Assembly (NCBI GenBank): GCA_032158295.1
Contig: CM063255.1
Span: forward strand, 13,296,094-13,360,093
Length of the DNA: 64,000 nt
Direction: 5' to 3'
Source: Pycnopodia helianthoides
Taxonomy: Eukaryota > Echinodermata > Asteroidea > Forcipulatida > Asteriidae
A program made the translations under genes and the position numbers. Below the pieces are notes generated by a model. It was not told where the DNA came from and ran no database searches. It was given only the letters and a program-made list of their open reading frames with translations. Of this stretch, positions 9,875-20,378 are shown piece after piece (positions within the stretch are counted from its first letter, which is position 1; each line of letters opens with the position of its first letter).

Positions 9875-12601
9875 ATGGCACTTGCTACTGATACCAAGTG
9901 CCTTTTCCGAAAACTACGTAAGCTTAAAGAAAAGAACATTCGCTACTTGTCACATCTTGATAACTATCGTTTTTATCGTTTATCCCGGATCATCCCTAAA
10001 GGGCTCCAGATCAAGTGTGCCCCTTCCTTTGGGGACCTTGAACCCTCATTTTTGAAGAAATGGAATAAGACACTCACTAACACATCTTTCCATCTGCTCA
10101 GGTTACTGGAAGATCAATGCCAACAATACATTGATAACCAGTTACTTGAGATAACAGAGACTGAATCTCAACTCCAAGAATCATGCTCCAATCAAGAGTA
10201 TGAACATTTACATGATATCCTACGATCTAATGTTAACCACCTACGGTCCACCCTAACGGACAAACAGAACAAGAAACGTATGAATGTCCAAGCTAACCAT
10301 AAGAAATACATTCATAGACGTTTCCACAGCAAGAGGCCAACTCTTACTCACCCCCTTGAAAGGTCGCCAGATACAACATGTACAGTAGTCAATCTGTCTG
10401 ACAAAGTCTTAACCGACCCACAGGTTAAACTCCTTTCAAGGGGTCTTAAGTTTTGCCCCACACCTAGAGAACCCAACCAACTGTCTTTCCAACAGGACAT
10501 GGCCCAATTCAACCGCAGGTTACGCCTACGTGAATATTTTCATGTAGAGCCATCCACAGATGACGAGTCATCTGTTGAGATCCAACCCACCCGCAACCGC
10601 TTCAAGGAAAAGAGTAGTTGGGTACCCCCTAAGAACCGAGATGTAGCTCTAGACGCTTACATCAATTCAGTCAACTCTGAGGTTCTTAAGGTCCCCAACA
10701 CCTCGACACCCAATAACCTCCCCCAAGATGAACGCCACGCCCTAACACAGCTCCGCCAATCATCAGACATAGTGATTAAACGAGCTGACAAGGGGTCCGC
10801 AGTTGTAGTCATGAACACACATGATTATATAGCTGAGGGCCTCAAACAGCTCAGCAACACTGATCATTATATTGAATGTGACACTGACCCTACTCAATCG
10901 TTTTCCAAACAAATCAGTGACACTCTGGTTAAAATTCACAATGCCAACGGTATCGAGAAAGATACGTTTAACTATCTCCTCCCACAGGACCCCCGTACAG
11001 CACGCTTCTACCTTCTACCCAAGATACACAAGCCCAACAACCCGGGTCGACCCATTGTATCTGGTAATGGTAGCCCCACAGAACGCATTTCTGAGTTTGT
11101 CGATAGTTTCCTCAACCCCTTAGTCTCCCGCATCCCGTCCTTCATAAAGGATACCACAGACTTCCTCCATAAACTAGAGGAAGTCAAACATCAAATACCT
11201 GACTCTGCTATTCTGGTTACTCTGGATGTTTCATCACTGTATACTAACATACCCCATAATGAAGGCATGAGTGCTTGTGTCTCTGCTCTCAGGGCCAATA
11301 GACAATCCCGCCCCTCAGTGAGAGAGATTAAGGAACTCATCAGCCACATTCTCACTAAGAACAATTTTTCATTTACTGACAGACATTTTGTACAGGTACA
11401 AGGTACCGCAATGGGTACCAAAATGGCACCCTCATATGCCAACCTATTCATGTCTGACTTAGAGGGCAGACTCCTGTCCTCTGCCCCCAACCGCCCACTA
11501 GTTTGGTGGAGATTTATCGATGATATTTTCTCCATATGGTGTGGTGGTCAAGACAGCTTGGATGAGTTTATCGACCATATAAACTCATTCCACCCCACCA
11601 TAAAGTTCACCACTGAATGCTCTCTCACAAGTGTGAACTTTCTAGATGTAACCGTAACTAAATCCCCTAATGGCATTATTACGGATGTATACAGCAAACC
11701 CACTGACACCCACCAGTATCTTCTCTCCAACAGTTGCCACCCTAGTCACTGTAAGAAGGCAATTGCTTACAGTCAAGCATTACGTATAAGGCGTATCTGT
11801 TCCACAGATACCTTGTACAAAAGTCGTTCATCCGACCTAAGGAAACACCTTGTTTCAAGGGGCCACAGCGAACGCAGGGTCCAACTTGCCATCAACAGAG
11901 CCCTCAACATACCTCGTCACACTTTGTTGACCAACACGAGAACGAAAAAAGCCCCGACCAAGAGAGTTGCCCTAGTCACCACCTTCCACCCTAAACTGCC
12001 TAAACTCTCATCAATCCTCAATAACAATATGAATATACTTCACTCCTCTAACAGGTTATGCTCAGCAATCCCTGAGCCCCCCATGGTTGCATTCCGCCGC
12101 CCTAAAAACCTGGGAGACATCCTAGTCAGGGCTAAACTCCCACCAGGTACATGCCAAACACCACCCATAACAGAAATACTAGGTTGTCACAAATGTGCCC
12201 GCTCCAAGTGTAGAACATGTCTCTACATCAAACCGGCACTTAAAGTAAAGAGTCATAGCACTGGTTCTTCTTACAACATCAAGACCGACTCCCAATGTAG
12301 CACACCTAATGTAGTCTATGTTATATCATGTAAGAAATGTGGACTACAATATGTGGGAGAGACTAAGACCAAACTCAGTCTTCGCTTTGCGAACCATGTC
12401 TCGTCCATAAAGACCAAGAAACAGTACCCCGTCTCCATCCACTTCAACAGCCCCAATCACAACGTCAAAGATGTTGAACTTATGGTGATTGAGGCTTGCA
12501 ATGGTGATGACACACACCGCAAACTCAGAGAATCGCATTGGATTCACCAACTTAAGACAGTCCAACCCTTTGGACTTAACATCAACACCGGTGTCAAATA
12601 A
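9875..12601 (+). CDS. PLE polyprotein: reverse transcriptase with C-terminal GIY-YIG endonuclease
   Basis: An uninterrupted 908-codon frame starting in a CACCATGG context. The N-terminal 340 residues are basic and not recognised. Reverse transcriptase motifs follow: FYLLPKIHKP with GRPIVSG (about 376-400), VTLDVSSLYTNIP (about 448-460), GTAMGTKMAPSYANLF (about 509-524), and the catalytic block RFIDD, with FIDD at 547-550 as the variant of YxDD. A Cys-rich cluster CHKCARSKCRTC lies at about 771-782. The GIY-YIG domain starts at about 813 with VVYVIS, then LQYVGETK and an Arg-bearing helix. In PLEs the endonuclease nicks target DNA and the RT primes cDNA there. No stop or frameshift is seen, so the protein could be functional; clade assignment needs a tree. 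Confidence 0.95.
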   Translation: MALATDTKCLFRKLRKLKEKNIRYLSHLDNYRFYRLSRIIPKGLQIKCAPSFGDLEPSFLKKWNKTLTNTSFHLLRLLEDQCQQYIDNQLLEITETESQLQESCSNQEYEHLHDILRSNVNHLRSTLTDKQNKKRMNVQANHKKYIHRRFHSKRPTLTHPLERSPDTTCTVVNLSDKVLTDPQVKLLSRGLKFCPTPREPNQLSFQQDMAQFNRRLRLREYFHVEPSTDDESSVEIQPTRNRFKEKSSWVPPKNRDVALDAYINSVNSEVLKVPNTSTPNNLPQDERHALTQLRQSSDIVIKRADKGSAVVVMNTHDYIAEGLKQLSNTDHYIECDTDPTQSFSKQISDTLVKIHNANGIEKDTFNYLLPQDPRTARFYLLPKIHKPNNPGRPIVSGNGSPTERISEFVDSFLNPLVSRIPSFIKDTTDFLHKLEEVKHQIPDSAILVTLDVSSLYTNIPHNEGMSACVSALRANRQSRPSVREIKELISHILTKNNFSFTDRHFVQVQGTAMGTKMAPSYANLFMSDLEGRLLSSAPNRPLVWWRFIDDIFSIWCGGQDSLDEFIDHINSFHPTIKFTTECSLTSVNFLDVTVTKSPNGIITDVYSKPTDTHQYLLSNSCHPSHCKKAIAYSQALRIRRICSTDTLYKSRSSDLRKHLVSRGHSERRVQLAINRALNIPRHTLLTNTRTKKAPTKRVALVTTFHPKLPKLSSILNNNMNILHSSNRLCSAIPEPPMVAFRRPKNLGDILVRAKLPPGTCQTPPITEILGCHKCARSKCRTCLYIKPALKVKSHSTGSSYNIKTDSQCSTPNVVYVISCKKCGLQYVGETKTKLSLRFANHVSSIKTKKQYPVSIHFNSPNHNVKDVELMVIEACNGDDTHRKLRESHWIHQLKTVQPFGLNINTGVK

Positions 12602-13114
12602 ATTCCCACTTCATTTACTGCTTACTTATTTATTTTATGTAATATAAATACAATTACTGGTAATAACCTGTTCTTTCAATGATTGATTTGTTTTCCATTC
12701 TTAAGTTGTTTTAAAAATCATATTTTCTCCACTGGCTAACTGTTACCGTTCTTTTTCTCGACAAGTTTTTTGGAGATCGACCTGTTCTTTTCCTAATAAC
12801 CCCTTCTCTCCACAGACTTGTTGTTCTATAATTACCTCCCTTTCACATTGCTGTATATACTTTGGTCCTGTTCCCTATTGTTAATTGCATTTTACCCAAT
12901 GCCTCGTGCCCCTTAATCTTGTCCTTTCATGTCTCCCGCCTGGTCCAGTAATCCTCCCTTTCACTGACCATCCTTTTGTCCCCACCACATAACTCTCATT
13001 GGCTCTTGACCGCCCCATTGTTTGTAAACTAATAACACTGATTGGCTATAATTTTCCCTCCTTTTTCTGGATACCATCCCATTGTTCTTTGCCTCTCTTT
13101 TTTGCTATAAATGG
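12602..13114 (+). other. PLE 3' untranslated region
   Basis: Non-coding sequence between the PLE stop codon and the right terminal repeat. It holds degenerate relatives of the upstream array words (CCTGTTCTTT, CTCTCCACAG). Confidence 0.6.
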
Positions 13115-13193
13115 ATATGTTTTTCGTTTGTGCTTGTTTTTGCCTCTGACGAAGGTCCGGTTTGGATCGAAAGCTAAGGCCATCTACCCTACA

Positions 13194-13205
<12 letters not shown>
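13115..13205 (+). repeat. PLE 3' terminal direct repeat (pseudo-LTR)
   Basis: Nearly identical to 8381-8473 and carries a second hammerhead motif at 13142-13180. It is followed by about 36 bp of TA dinucleotides. Confidence 0.85.
13142..13180 (+). ncRNA. hammerhead ribozyme-like motif, second copy
   Basis: Identical to the motif at 8406-8444. Predicted cleavage lies after A13176. Transcripts running through both terminal repeats could be cut at each end into a unit-length RNA. Confidence 0.72.
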
Positions 13206-13239
<34 letters not shown>

Positions 13240-13242
13240 AGG

Positions 13243-13345
13243 ATATAATGAGTAGGGTAGATGGCCTTAGCTTTCAATCCAAACCGGACCTTCTTCAGAG
13301 GCATAAAACAAGTACAAACAAATACATATCCATTTATAGAAGAAG
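13243..13345 (-). repeat. inverted partial PLE repeat with hammerhead-like motif
   Basis: Reverse complement of the PLE terminal repeat with several substitutions. The motif at 13264-13302 (minus) keeps GCCT/AGGC stem I, reads CTGAAGA at the first box and keeps GAAA. Stem II becomes GGTCC/GGATT, which still pairs through G-U. Confidence 0.75.
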
Positions 13346-13967
13346 AGAGGGGAAAGGATATATATATATATAGGATATATATTGTTAAGCAAGTTTCTTT
13401 AACTAAGCTTTCAAAGTTCAAATAACGATGCGGAGATAAGTGCTGCCGGGACTGAGGTCGGGCTTAGGATTACAAGAGAAAAAGATAACTAGTAAGCAAG
13501 AAATTGAAATGACAATAAAGTTATCAAGAAAAGTAAATCGGGAACAAAGAGTTTAAAGTGTATGGACATGGATTAGGAATTATCTTTGATGTCCTGAAAT
13601 GAATATTTGACTGTTGGGGTCCATTTTGCCTGCTCCTTCACTGATGATCACGATAAAACTAAAGATTCTTGGGATATAAACGTGTCGTGAAAAGAAACAC
13701 AATCATTTAAAGGCTACTGAACTCAATGCATCCTGTATAGTTTCATGTTCAATGTAGGCCCTTATTCTGATCCAAACGTGAAGTAATATCTATTATCATT
13801 CAAAGTTAATGCCTTCGCCAGTTGCCACTCTCAACATCAGTAGAATTATGTTGATTGAACTTCATGGACAGCGATTCAAAAAGACTTCACGTCTTGCTAA
13901 CAATTAACAAGAACCCATAGAAAGATCTGTGCTTTGCCAATGACAAAACTTGAAAAGACTTCAACCA
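13346..13967. other. no gene recognised
   Basis: Begins with a short TA run and then unique-looking A+T-rich sequence with only short frames. Confidence 0.4.
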
Positions 13968-13971
13968 TTAA

Positions 13972-14364
13972 AGGAACATTATTGGTAAGAATTGGTAAGA
14001 AAAAACTTGTAAAATATACTTTTTGATCACAGAATTACCTAAAACTTACACGGTCTAATGATAGAAAACATCTCTTGAAATAGTTCTGTCTGAAATGCCA
14101 TATTTGATGAGAAATTAATAAACTAATTTTCCGATTGGAGTTTATCGCTCAGTGAGCGTTTTATTCATTTGTTGAACTGTATGATTTCATGCAAATGTGT
14201 AATCGGTTTTTCACTATTTTCTCGTGACCCAGATGGCCGGCCGATCGATCTCAAACTTCTACAGGTTTGTCAGTTGATGTATATGGTGGCTCACTCCACA
14301 AACATAAAGTGCTTACACTGCCAGCAACTGTTTTGTTAGCAAAAACCAGTTCTTCAATGTTCCT
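13972..14364 (+). mobile_element. TTAA-flanked MITE, copy 1
   Basis: Begins AGGAACATT and ends with its complement AATGTTCCT, directly flanked by TTAA at 13968-13971 and 14365-14368. The interior carries family words GAGCGTTTTATTCAT and CTCGTGACCCAGATGGCC. The terminal repeats are partly decayed. A TTAA target is the hallmark of piggyBac and Kolobok elements. Confidence 0.85.
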
Positions 14365-14661
14365 TTAAATGTTGTAGTTGTTGAATTCAGACCAAGAATC
14401 AAAAGTCTACTGGTTCCATACAGTTCACGTCCTTATCAAGGGCTGTTCACCTCTCTACTACGCGGGTATTTCCAATCCAATGACTAAAACTGAACATTCT
14501 TCATCAGCTCTACATCCAGTTTGGGTTCATTACCAGAAAGATGTGAAATTAATGAAGAAAAAACAAGAAAAAAATCTTTATGACTGACGAGAAGGCTGTC
14601 TCATTCATTCCTTCTAGGTGACTTGTATCAATCAAATTCTAGTCAATGTTGTCAACTAGAG

Positions 14662-15685
14662 CAGGCGCGGATCCAGGGGGGCCAGGGGGCACGTGCCCCG
14701 CGGTAAAATTTGAAGGAAAATGTTAAATAAAAATAATTAATATCTGCCTGTTTAAAAATTTGCCACAAGTGTGTGTGGTGTCTTTTCTCCCAGCGGCAGG
14801 ATGGATTTCTTTTTCATCCCATGCCTATCAAATTTGTTTATTTCTGCCAAAATGAATCTTTCACGATATGTCACTTGTAAAAAGTGCTTAGATTTGCACG
14901 ATAACATAAGCGTTTGAAACATGACGTGCCAATTTGTTCTGGATAAAATATATTTCATGTCGTTTTGGCATTCAATAAAGTGTAAAGACTATACACTAAG
15001 CTTGAACTATATTTTTTTACAGATAATATGCATGAAACCCAGATATTGCAGCGACCTGCGGTCCAAATGCGAGATTTGTGGGATTGAAATTTTCTTTGAG
15101 TAAAATTAGAAGATTGGTACGGATCACAAGTGCTTAAAAAGTGTGACTATTTCTCGGTTTCAGGCACACAGAGGCTTGATTTTTCACCTCTCAAAATGCA
15201 AAAAGCTCAAAACTTCGCCCCCAGGACCCCCACCGGGGCTTCGCCCCTGAACCCCCACCATCATGTTACAGAAATTTTCCCGGTAAATTTAGAAGATTTA
15301 TATGGATCTGATTTCCAATAAGAGTGTGTCTATTTCTCTGTTTAGGCACATGGAGGCTTGACTTTTCACCCCTCAAAACGCCAAAAGCTCAGAGCTTCCA
15401 GGGGCTTCGTCTCCTGGACCCCCACCGGTGCTCACCCCTGGGCCACCAGATCGATGCTACAGAAAAAATGCCAGTAATTTTAGAAGATTTATATGATCTG
15501 ATTCCCTATAATAGTGTGCCTATTTCTCTGTTTTAGGCACATGGAGGCTTGATTTTTCACCCCACAGAACGCCAAAGGCTCAGAGCTTCAGGGGGCTTCT
15601 CCCCTGAACCCCCACCTCTAAAACAAAATCCTGGTTGCGCCGTTGTGGCCCACCCCCGGTTTAAAAAATCCTGGATACGCCCCTG
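14662..15685. mobile_element. 1-kb non-autonomous element with CAGG...CCTG ends
   Basis: The left end CAGGCGCGGATCCAGG is matched inversely by the right end CCTGGATACGCCCCTG. TAGAG flanks both sides (14657-14661 and 15686-15690). The termini resemble hAT-type MITEs, although hAT targets are 8 bp and only 5 can be matched here. Three internal tandem units of about 184-190 bp start near 15139, 15323 and 15513. There is no transposase. Confidence 0.75.
15139..15640 (+). repeat. three about 187-bp tandem repeats inside the CAGG element
   Basis: Each unit starts with a CTATTTCTC word, continues GGCACANNGAGGCTTGA and TTTTCACC, and ends in a C-rich block around CCCCTGGACCCCCACC. Periods are about 184 and 190 bp. 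Confidence 0.8.
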
Positions 15686-15690
15686 TAGAG

Positions 15691-16346
15691 GCCTAAAACT
15701 ACAATCAATATTGTTCACATATTTTGTGGATCTCAAGGTTTCAGGCCTCCGGCATGTGGTATTGATAGATTGAAAGTTCTTGTTCCACCGTGTTCAAGAG
15801 TCAACACGTTTAACATGTCGACAATTATCACAACCCCGCAGTGAAAGTCACCGATGGTAAATAATAAAGCTGGACCAACGTGGCGATGTGTTGCAGTCAC
15901 TGCCTCCAACCTTTGGCATTGAGATATTGAACATTACACATAGGCCCATATCAAATTCCCATTTTAAAGAGCAGACCATGGGCGCATTTGAGAAATTGTG
16001 TTGTTGCATAGAATTGTGTGCTTTCAAATGCCTGAGAAAGGCTTCATAACTGAAGCCTTCCTCAGATTCAAATATTTTAGTGAGAAATTAAATCTTTCTC
16101 AAAACCTACATGACTTCAAGAGAGAGATCGTTTCTCACAATGCTTTATACTATCGGCAGCTCTCAGGTGCTCCCTTAAAGATGGTAATGAATTTATTGAA
16201 TAAGTACAAAAAGAATCTACTGCCTTTAGACGGTAATTAGCCTCCCCTTGTACTTCTAAAAATCGATGCAATTATGGCCTTTTTGTAGTGCCAAAAGTCC
16301 ATTAATGAAAACTCGATGTCACATGCGTTAAACAACCACACGAAAC
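15691..16346. other. no gene recognised
   Basis: Short frames only. One open stretch (15998-16240) contains no family motif. Confidence 0.4.
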
Positions 16347-16505
16347 TATAGAATCATTTGGTTTTACCATACACTGTATATTCAGTGCTTTCCTGATACC
16401 ATGCGGGAAACAAATCTACAGGCGACATACTACTCAGTTGGGATTCGAACCCACGACCCCGCATTCTAAAACATATCAACTACATGTATAATAGACCACC
16501 GATAG
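16347..16505 (-). repeat. tRNA-derived SINE, minus strand
   Basis: On the minus strand the head ends in a perfect B-box inside GGTCGTGGGTTCGAATCCCA. The body follows as GCCTGTAGATT, a GGAAAGCACTGA word and GTGTATGGTAAAACCAAATG. The same layout appears on the plus strand at 44536-44720, so both belong to one SINE family. Confidence 0.7.
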
Positions 16506-18280
16506 TGCCCGGTGTATAGAGGCAGTTTAAATGCATGTGGATTTTTTCCCGCATGGCTCGGGGAAAGCACATTGGTGTGTGCATCCTTGCTCTATGGTGT
16601 ATGATTGGTAACATCAAATTGTTATTCTTAATCCCCGATATCAAACGAAACCAGAACTTAGACTGTGTTTTAGAAAATACCAAAAGGCATACACGGCGAC
16701 AAAAGTGTTCTTTTCGAAATGAAAAAGAACCGTTTAGATTGAAAGAAAATATAACAGTATTAACACAAATAGTGTCTTATGTAAGTAAAATAAGTAGTCA
16801 ATTAGTATGATAATGGATTTTAATAATTAGGTACACCATATTACTATAGGCCCTAATTTATGTTTAGTTCGGAATTATCGTGTTGACAAAATTGTTGAGT
16901 GCTGTGTTTTGACAAATCACGCATTATATATACGACATATATGTCGTGTACATAGTATGATAAATGTCAAATATTAAACATGTGAAAGGCTCATAAGAAC
17001 AGCAATCTATCATTATTTTCTGAAAGTTCGACTTTATGAAGAAATAAAGTCTGCAGATCTGCCCTTTTCAACATTTTGGTTTACAAAATAAAATTCTTAC
17101 CTTCTGCGATCTTCTAACGTACAATGCGACAATACATATATGTTTATCTTAATTTCCACTGGTTTTATCGACTGTGTGACAGTCAAGTCGGAATATTCAT
17201 GATCCACTTGCTCGATCGTAAAACATGCATCAAGGAGTTCAACCTGTTATGTGTACTTTTTATGAAAGCAAATAACTAAACGGCAGACTTCTGACCCATG
17301 AAGTTGTAAATCACGGGCCAAAAAGTTCGTTAATGCCCCCACAGCTCTACTCGTCATGACCCCATGGGACTGAAATATTGGCTGAAGTTGCGTGCCTCAC
17401 TGGCTGCTGTGTTCTAAAAACACTTGCAGGGTCGATTCCCAAATCTGGCGAATTAACTCACTCGTCTCAATACATTGAGTAAAGTGCACTGTAAGAAGAA
17501 ACGGTCAGCACGACGTATTGTCATCGGTTTATAATCCGCAGCATCTTTGTTTGGGAGTTTCTACTTGCCCAGTTTGCTCACAAACTCTGCGTATTTGCAT
17601 CGTTTTGATTACAAAAAGAGCTTGTATTTCCACTTTACTTATTCACCTTGTGTAGACAAGGGTTGTAAGTAGATAAGCTGGGGGTATACTACCGGCTTTG
17701 GGATCCTACTGGATCTCCGTACGAGGAGTACGACTTGCATAACTTATGGAAAGTTAACAAGACGATCGATGCTTTTTCTTTAGGGGTGACAGAGCGCACA
17801 TACATTACCCCCAACAATCCAGGCAACAAAGTTTTAATTGTTGTTGTTGTTATGTTATCTCTACCAGCGTATTTTTTATTTATAGTTTCTTTGTACATTA
17901 AAAGTGATTAAAAGCGGGTTCATTGTATCCATCCTATTTGATGTCTTGAATGAGAACCGAATTGAGTTACTCACTCGTATGTTCGAGTATCCTTCCAAAA
18001 CAGAACCCAATAATTTTGTTTGTAGATTGTTCGAACATGACGTATTCTTTTGTACCATTGTACAGTAGCGCAGTCTTTGAGCTTATGTAATGTTATAGCT
18101 ATTGGCATATGCTCTTATCTACGTACACTTTCTCTACTCATCCAACCTGGAAGGGAGTGTGATTTTATTTTCACTACCTTATGGAGACGGAGAACAAAAC
18201 AGAAAAGGGATAACAAAGGGTCTCCATAGGGACATTCTAAAGACTGGGTTGCTCCACAAGGAATTTTGCGTACAAAGTCT

Positions 18281-18431
18281 AATAATAATAATAATACACA
18301 GTTCTTTTATAGCGCATAACACATTACATGATAGCATGTCCCTATGCGCTTTACATATAGAAAGGAAAACATTACAAGAAAAAGTAATGCAGATAAGCAA
18401 AAAAGTACATGTAGTGTTGGACACTGAGTCT
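18281..18431 (+). mobile_element. about 150-bp insertion with (AAT)n start, filled site
   Basis: Starts AATAATAATAATAATACACAG, includes TTTTATAGCGCATAACACATT and CTATGCGCTTTACAT, and is bracketed by AGTCTA. A sister unit in the right duplication copy (near 62158) lacks it and reads straight through a single GTCTATGG, so both filled and empty states are visible in this window. Confidence 0.75.
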
Positions 18432-19785
18432 ATGGGAGATTCTTAACTACAGGGACAAAGGAAACAACAAAAGATGTCTCCACAGGGATGCAAAAAACGG
18501 AATGTGTGTTCGCAAGGGTTTGATTGCAGTAGTCGGTGTAATATTGTCATCAACTTTTGATACGAAGAAAGAGGCCACCTAAAAACGAATTCAACTTGAT
18601 TTTAATACGTGAAACTTACTGAACAACATACAAATATCCGCTTATCATAATTAATTTACATAAGGTGCATGTTCTGCACCCTTCGGGTAGGTTTTCAGCT
18701 AGGAGCCCCCATAAAGAAGTTTATATTTAGTGACTAATCTTGTCAGATATTAGACGACGCAACAAGTAGCTAGGCCTATGCTCTCAACAGTGATGGTACA
18801 AGTCACCCTAACGTTAATTACCACTTGCTATCGTCATTTCTACCATATATATTGACCATCACATCCATGTGGGGTTGATACACTTTGTGAAGAGTCGCCA
18901 TTCATGCTTTCAATATCGGCTGCTCATCCGTGTGTAGTATATTTTGCTCACGACTGGTTTCTTTTCATTTTCCCGGAGAGCCAGTTGTCTGACACGAAAC
19001 ACTTATCCATTTGTCGGCAACTCAAATAAACCCCACATAGGCCTATAGGTTATTTTTAGGGTTTCCCATAATGCCTTGAAAGACCCTATGGTTGGTATGC
19101 ACGTTCGTTGCAAATGTTTGAATGGCGATCCAATTACAAAATGGGGCGTTTTCTATGCATGTACAGGATCATTACAAACTGGATAACAATGCTGGTCTTT
19201 TCACCCAATCTGCTAATTTTAAGTTTGTGGGTGTTTGTTTGTTTGTTCTCGTAATCTCGAGGTCGGGGACACAAATTGCCTTCGATTGGGTGCTTTGGGA
19301 TATAAAAAGCGTTTGTTATGAAATGAATATGGTTAGAAAGATGTTTTAAAAGTAGAATTTAATGGTTCACACAAATACGCCTCGAAATTGCATGGTTTTC
19401 CTACTATGGTGAACTAACACGGTCCGTCGATTTGCGGAGTCATAATTCTTTTCTACAAAATGGCGCACGAAGTAAAGGGAACTTAAACCACACACTTTCG
19501 ACGGCTCATTATATTCTACTTAAAACACTTGGACTCTATTATCAGAGGATTCGAATATCGTTAATTTGAGCCGTTTATAGAGGACCCGTCTGGCTGGGTA
19601 GAGAAAGTAGTTACTTTGGTTGTGACGATTTTGTTGCCGGGACATACACCTTATGTTTAGATGGTTTGGGGGAACGAAATTGGCACTCATGGAAACGTAT
19701 ACAATAATAATGTAAGGCGTTGTATATAAATCTTGATTTAAAAAGTTCAAAACAAGGTGCCCAAACTGTCTTACTGTTCGTTTCC

Positions 19786-20002
19786 CTTTGACATATTTAA
19801 CTTAACTTTTTTGAATGACATATTTTGTGACTGGTTCTCTAATATTTGTAACCAGTCAACATAATAGTTAATAGTGTACAACACTTCCTCTGTACTACAA
19901 CGCAGAATGTATAGGGTCCAAGAGCCATATAGGCTCCAAGAGCCGTTCTACATGTAGGCCTATGTTAAGATTTAAGCTTCCTCCTATTAGCTGGACGTGA
20001 CT
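19786..20002. other. short unique spacer
   Basis: Sequence just past the left duplication copy up to the next MITE; no gene seen. It contains a repeated AAGAGCC(A/G) word near 19920-19945. Confidence 0.4.
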
Positions 20003-20006
20003 TTAA

Positions 20007-20374
20007 AGGAACATTACAGAATTGGTTTTTGCTAACAAAACAGTTGCTGGCAGTGTAAGCACTTTATATAATCCACCATTAACATAAACTGACAAACCTG
20101 TAGAAGTTTGAGGTCGATCGGCCATCTGGGTCACGAGAAAATAGTGCAAAACCCGATTACAAATTTGCATGTGTTATACAATGCATGAATAAAACGCTCA
20201 TGAGCGATAAACTCCAATCGGAAATTAGTTTGATTTATTTCTTATCAAATATGGCATTTCAGACAGAAATATTTCTAGGGATGTTTTCTACTATCATCAT
20301 CATTAGACCGTTTAAATTTTATGTAAATCTGTGATCTTCAAGAGAATTTTACTTACCACTTCTGTAACGTTCCT
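20007..20374 (-). mobile_element. TTAA-flanked MITE, copy 2 (opposite orientation)
   Basis: Ends AGGAACATTACAG and CTGTAACGTTCCT, flanked by TTAA at 20003-20006 and 20375-20378. It is the reverse complement of the orientation seen at 13972. Confidence 0.88.
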
Positions 20375-20378
20375 TTAA

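Larger units (their letters stand above)
8381..13302 (+). mobile_element. Penelope-like retroelement (GIY-YIG type) with hammerhead-bearing terminal repeats
   Basis: Three parts define the element. (1) Direct terminal repeats of about 90 bp, 8381-8473 and 13115-13205, essentially identical, each followed by a TATA run. (2) A tandem array at about 8690-9850. (3) One open frame at 9875-12601 with reverse transcriptase and GIY-YIG domains. Beyond the right repeat, after a (TA)n tract, an inverted partial copy lies at about 13243-13345. PLEs are known for such pseudo-LTR arrangements and partial inverted copies. No target duplication can be read because both ends sit in TA microsatellite. Confidence 0.88.
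16347..19785 (+). repeat. left copy of a 3.4-kb segmental duplication
   Basis: Aligns in direct orientation with 60271-64000, from TATAGAATCATTTGG to ACTGTTCGTTTCC, with long identical stretches (for example about 17650-18100) broken by small indels. The whole interior is shared. No known protein is recognised; short frames that match between copies are expected simply from the DNA identity. Confidence 0.9.

Noticed and set aside
17689..18058. Identical short frames in both copies of the segmental duplication
   Set aside because: Identity follows from recent DNA duplication and says nothing about coding; no family was recognised.
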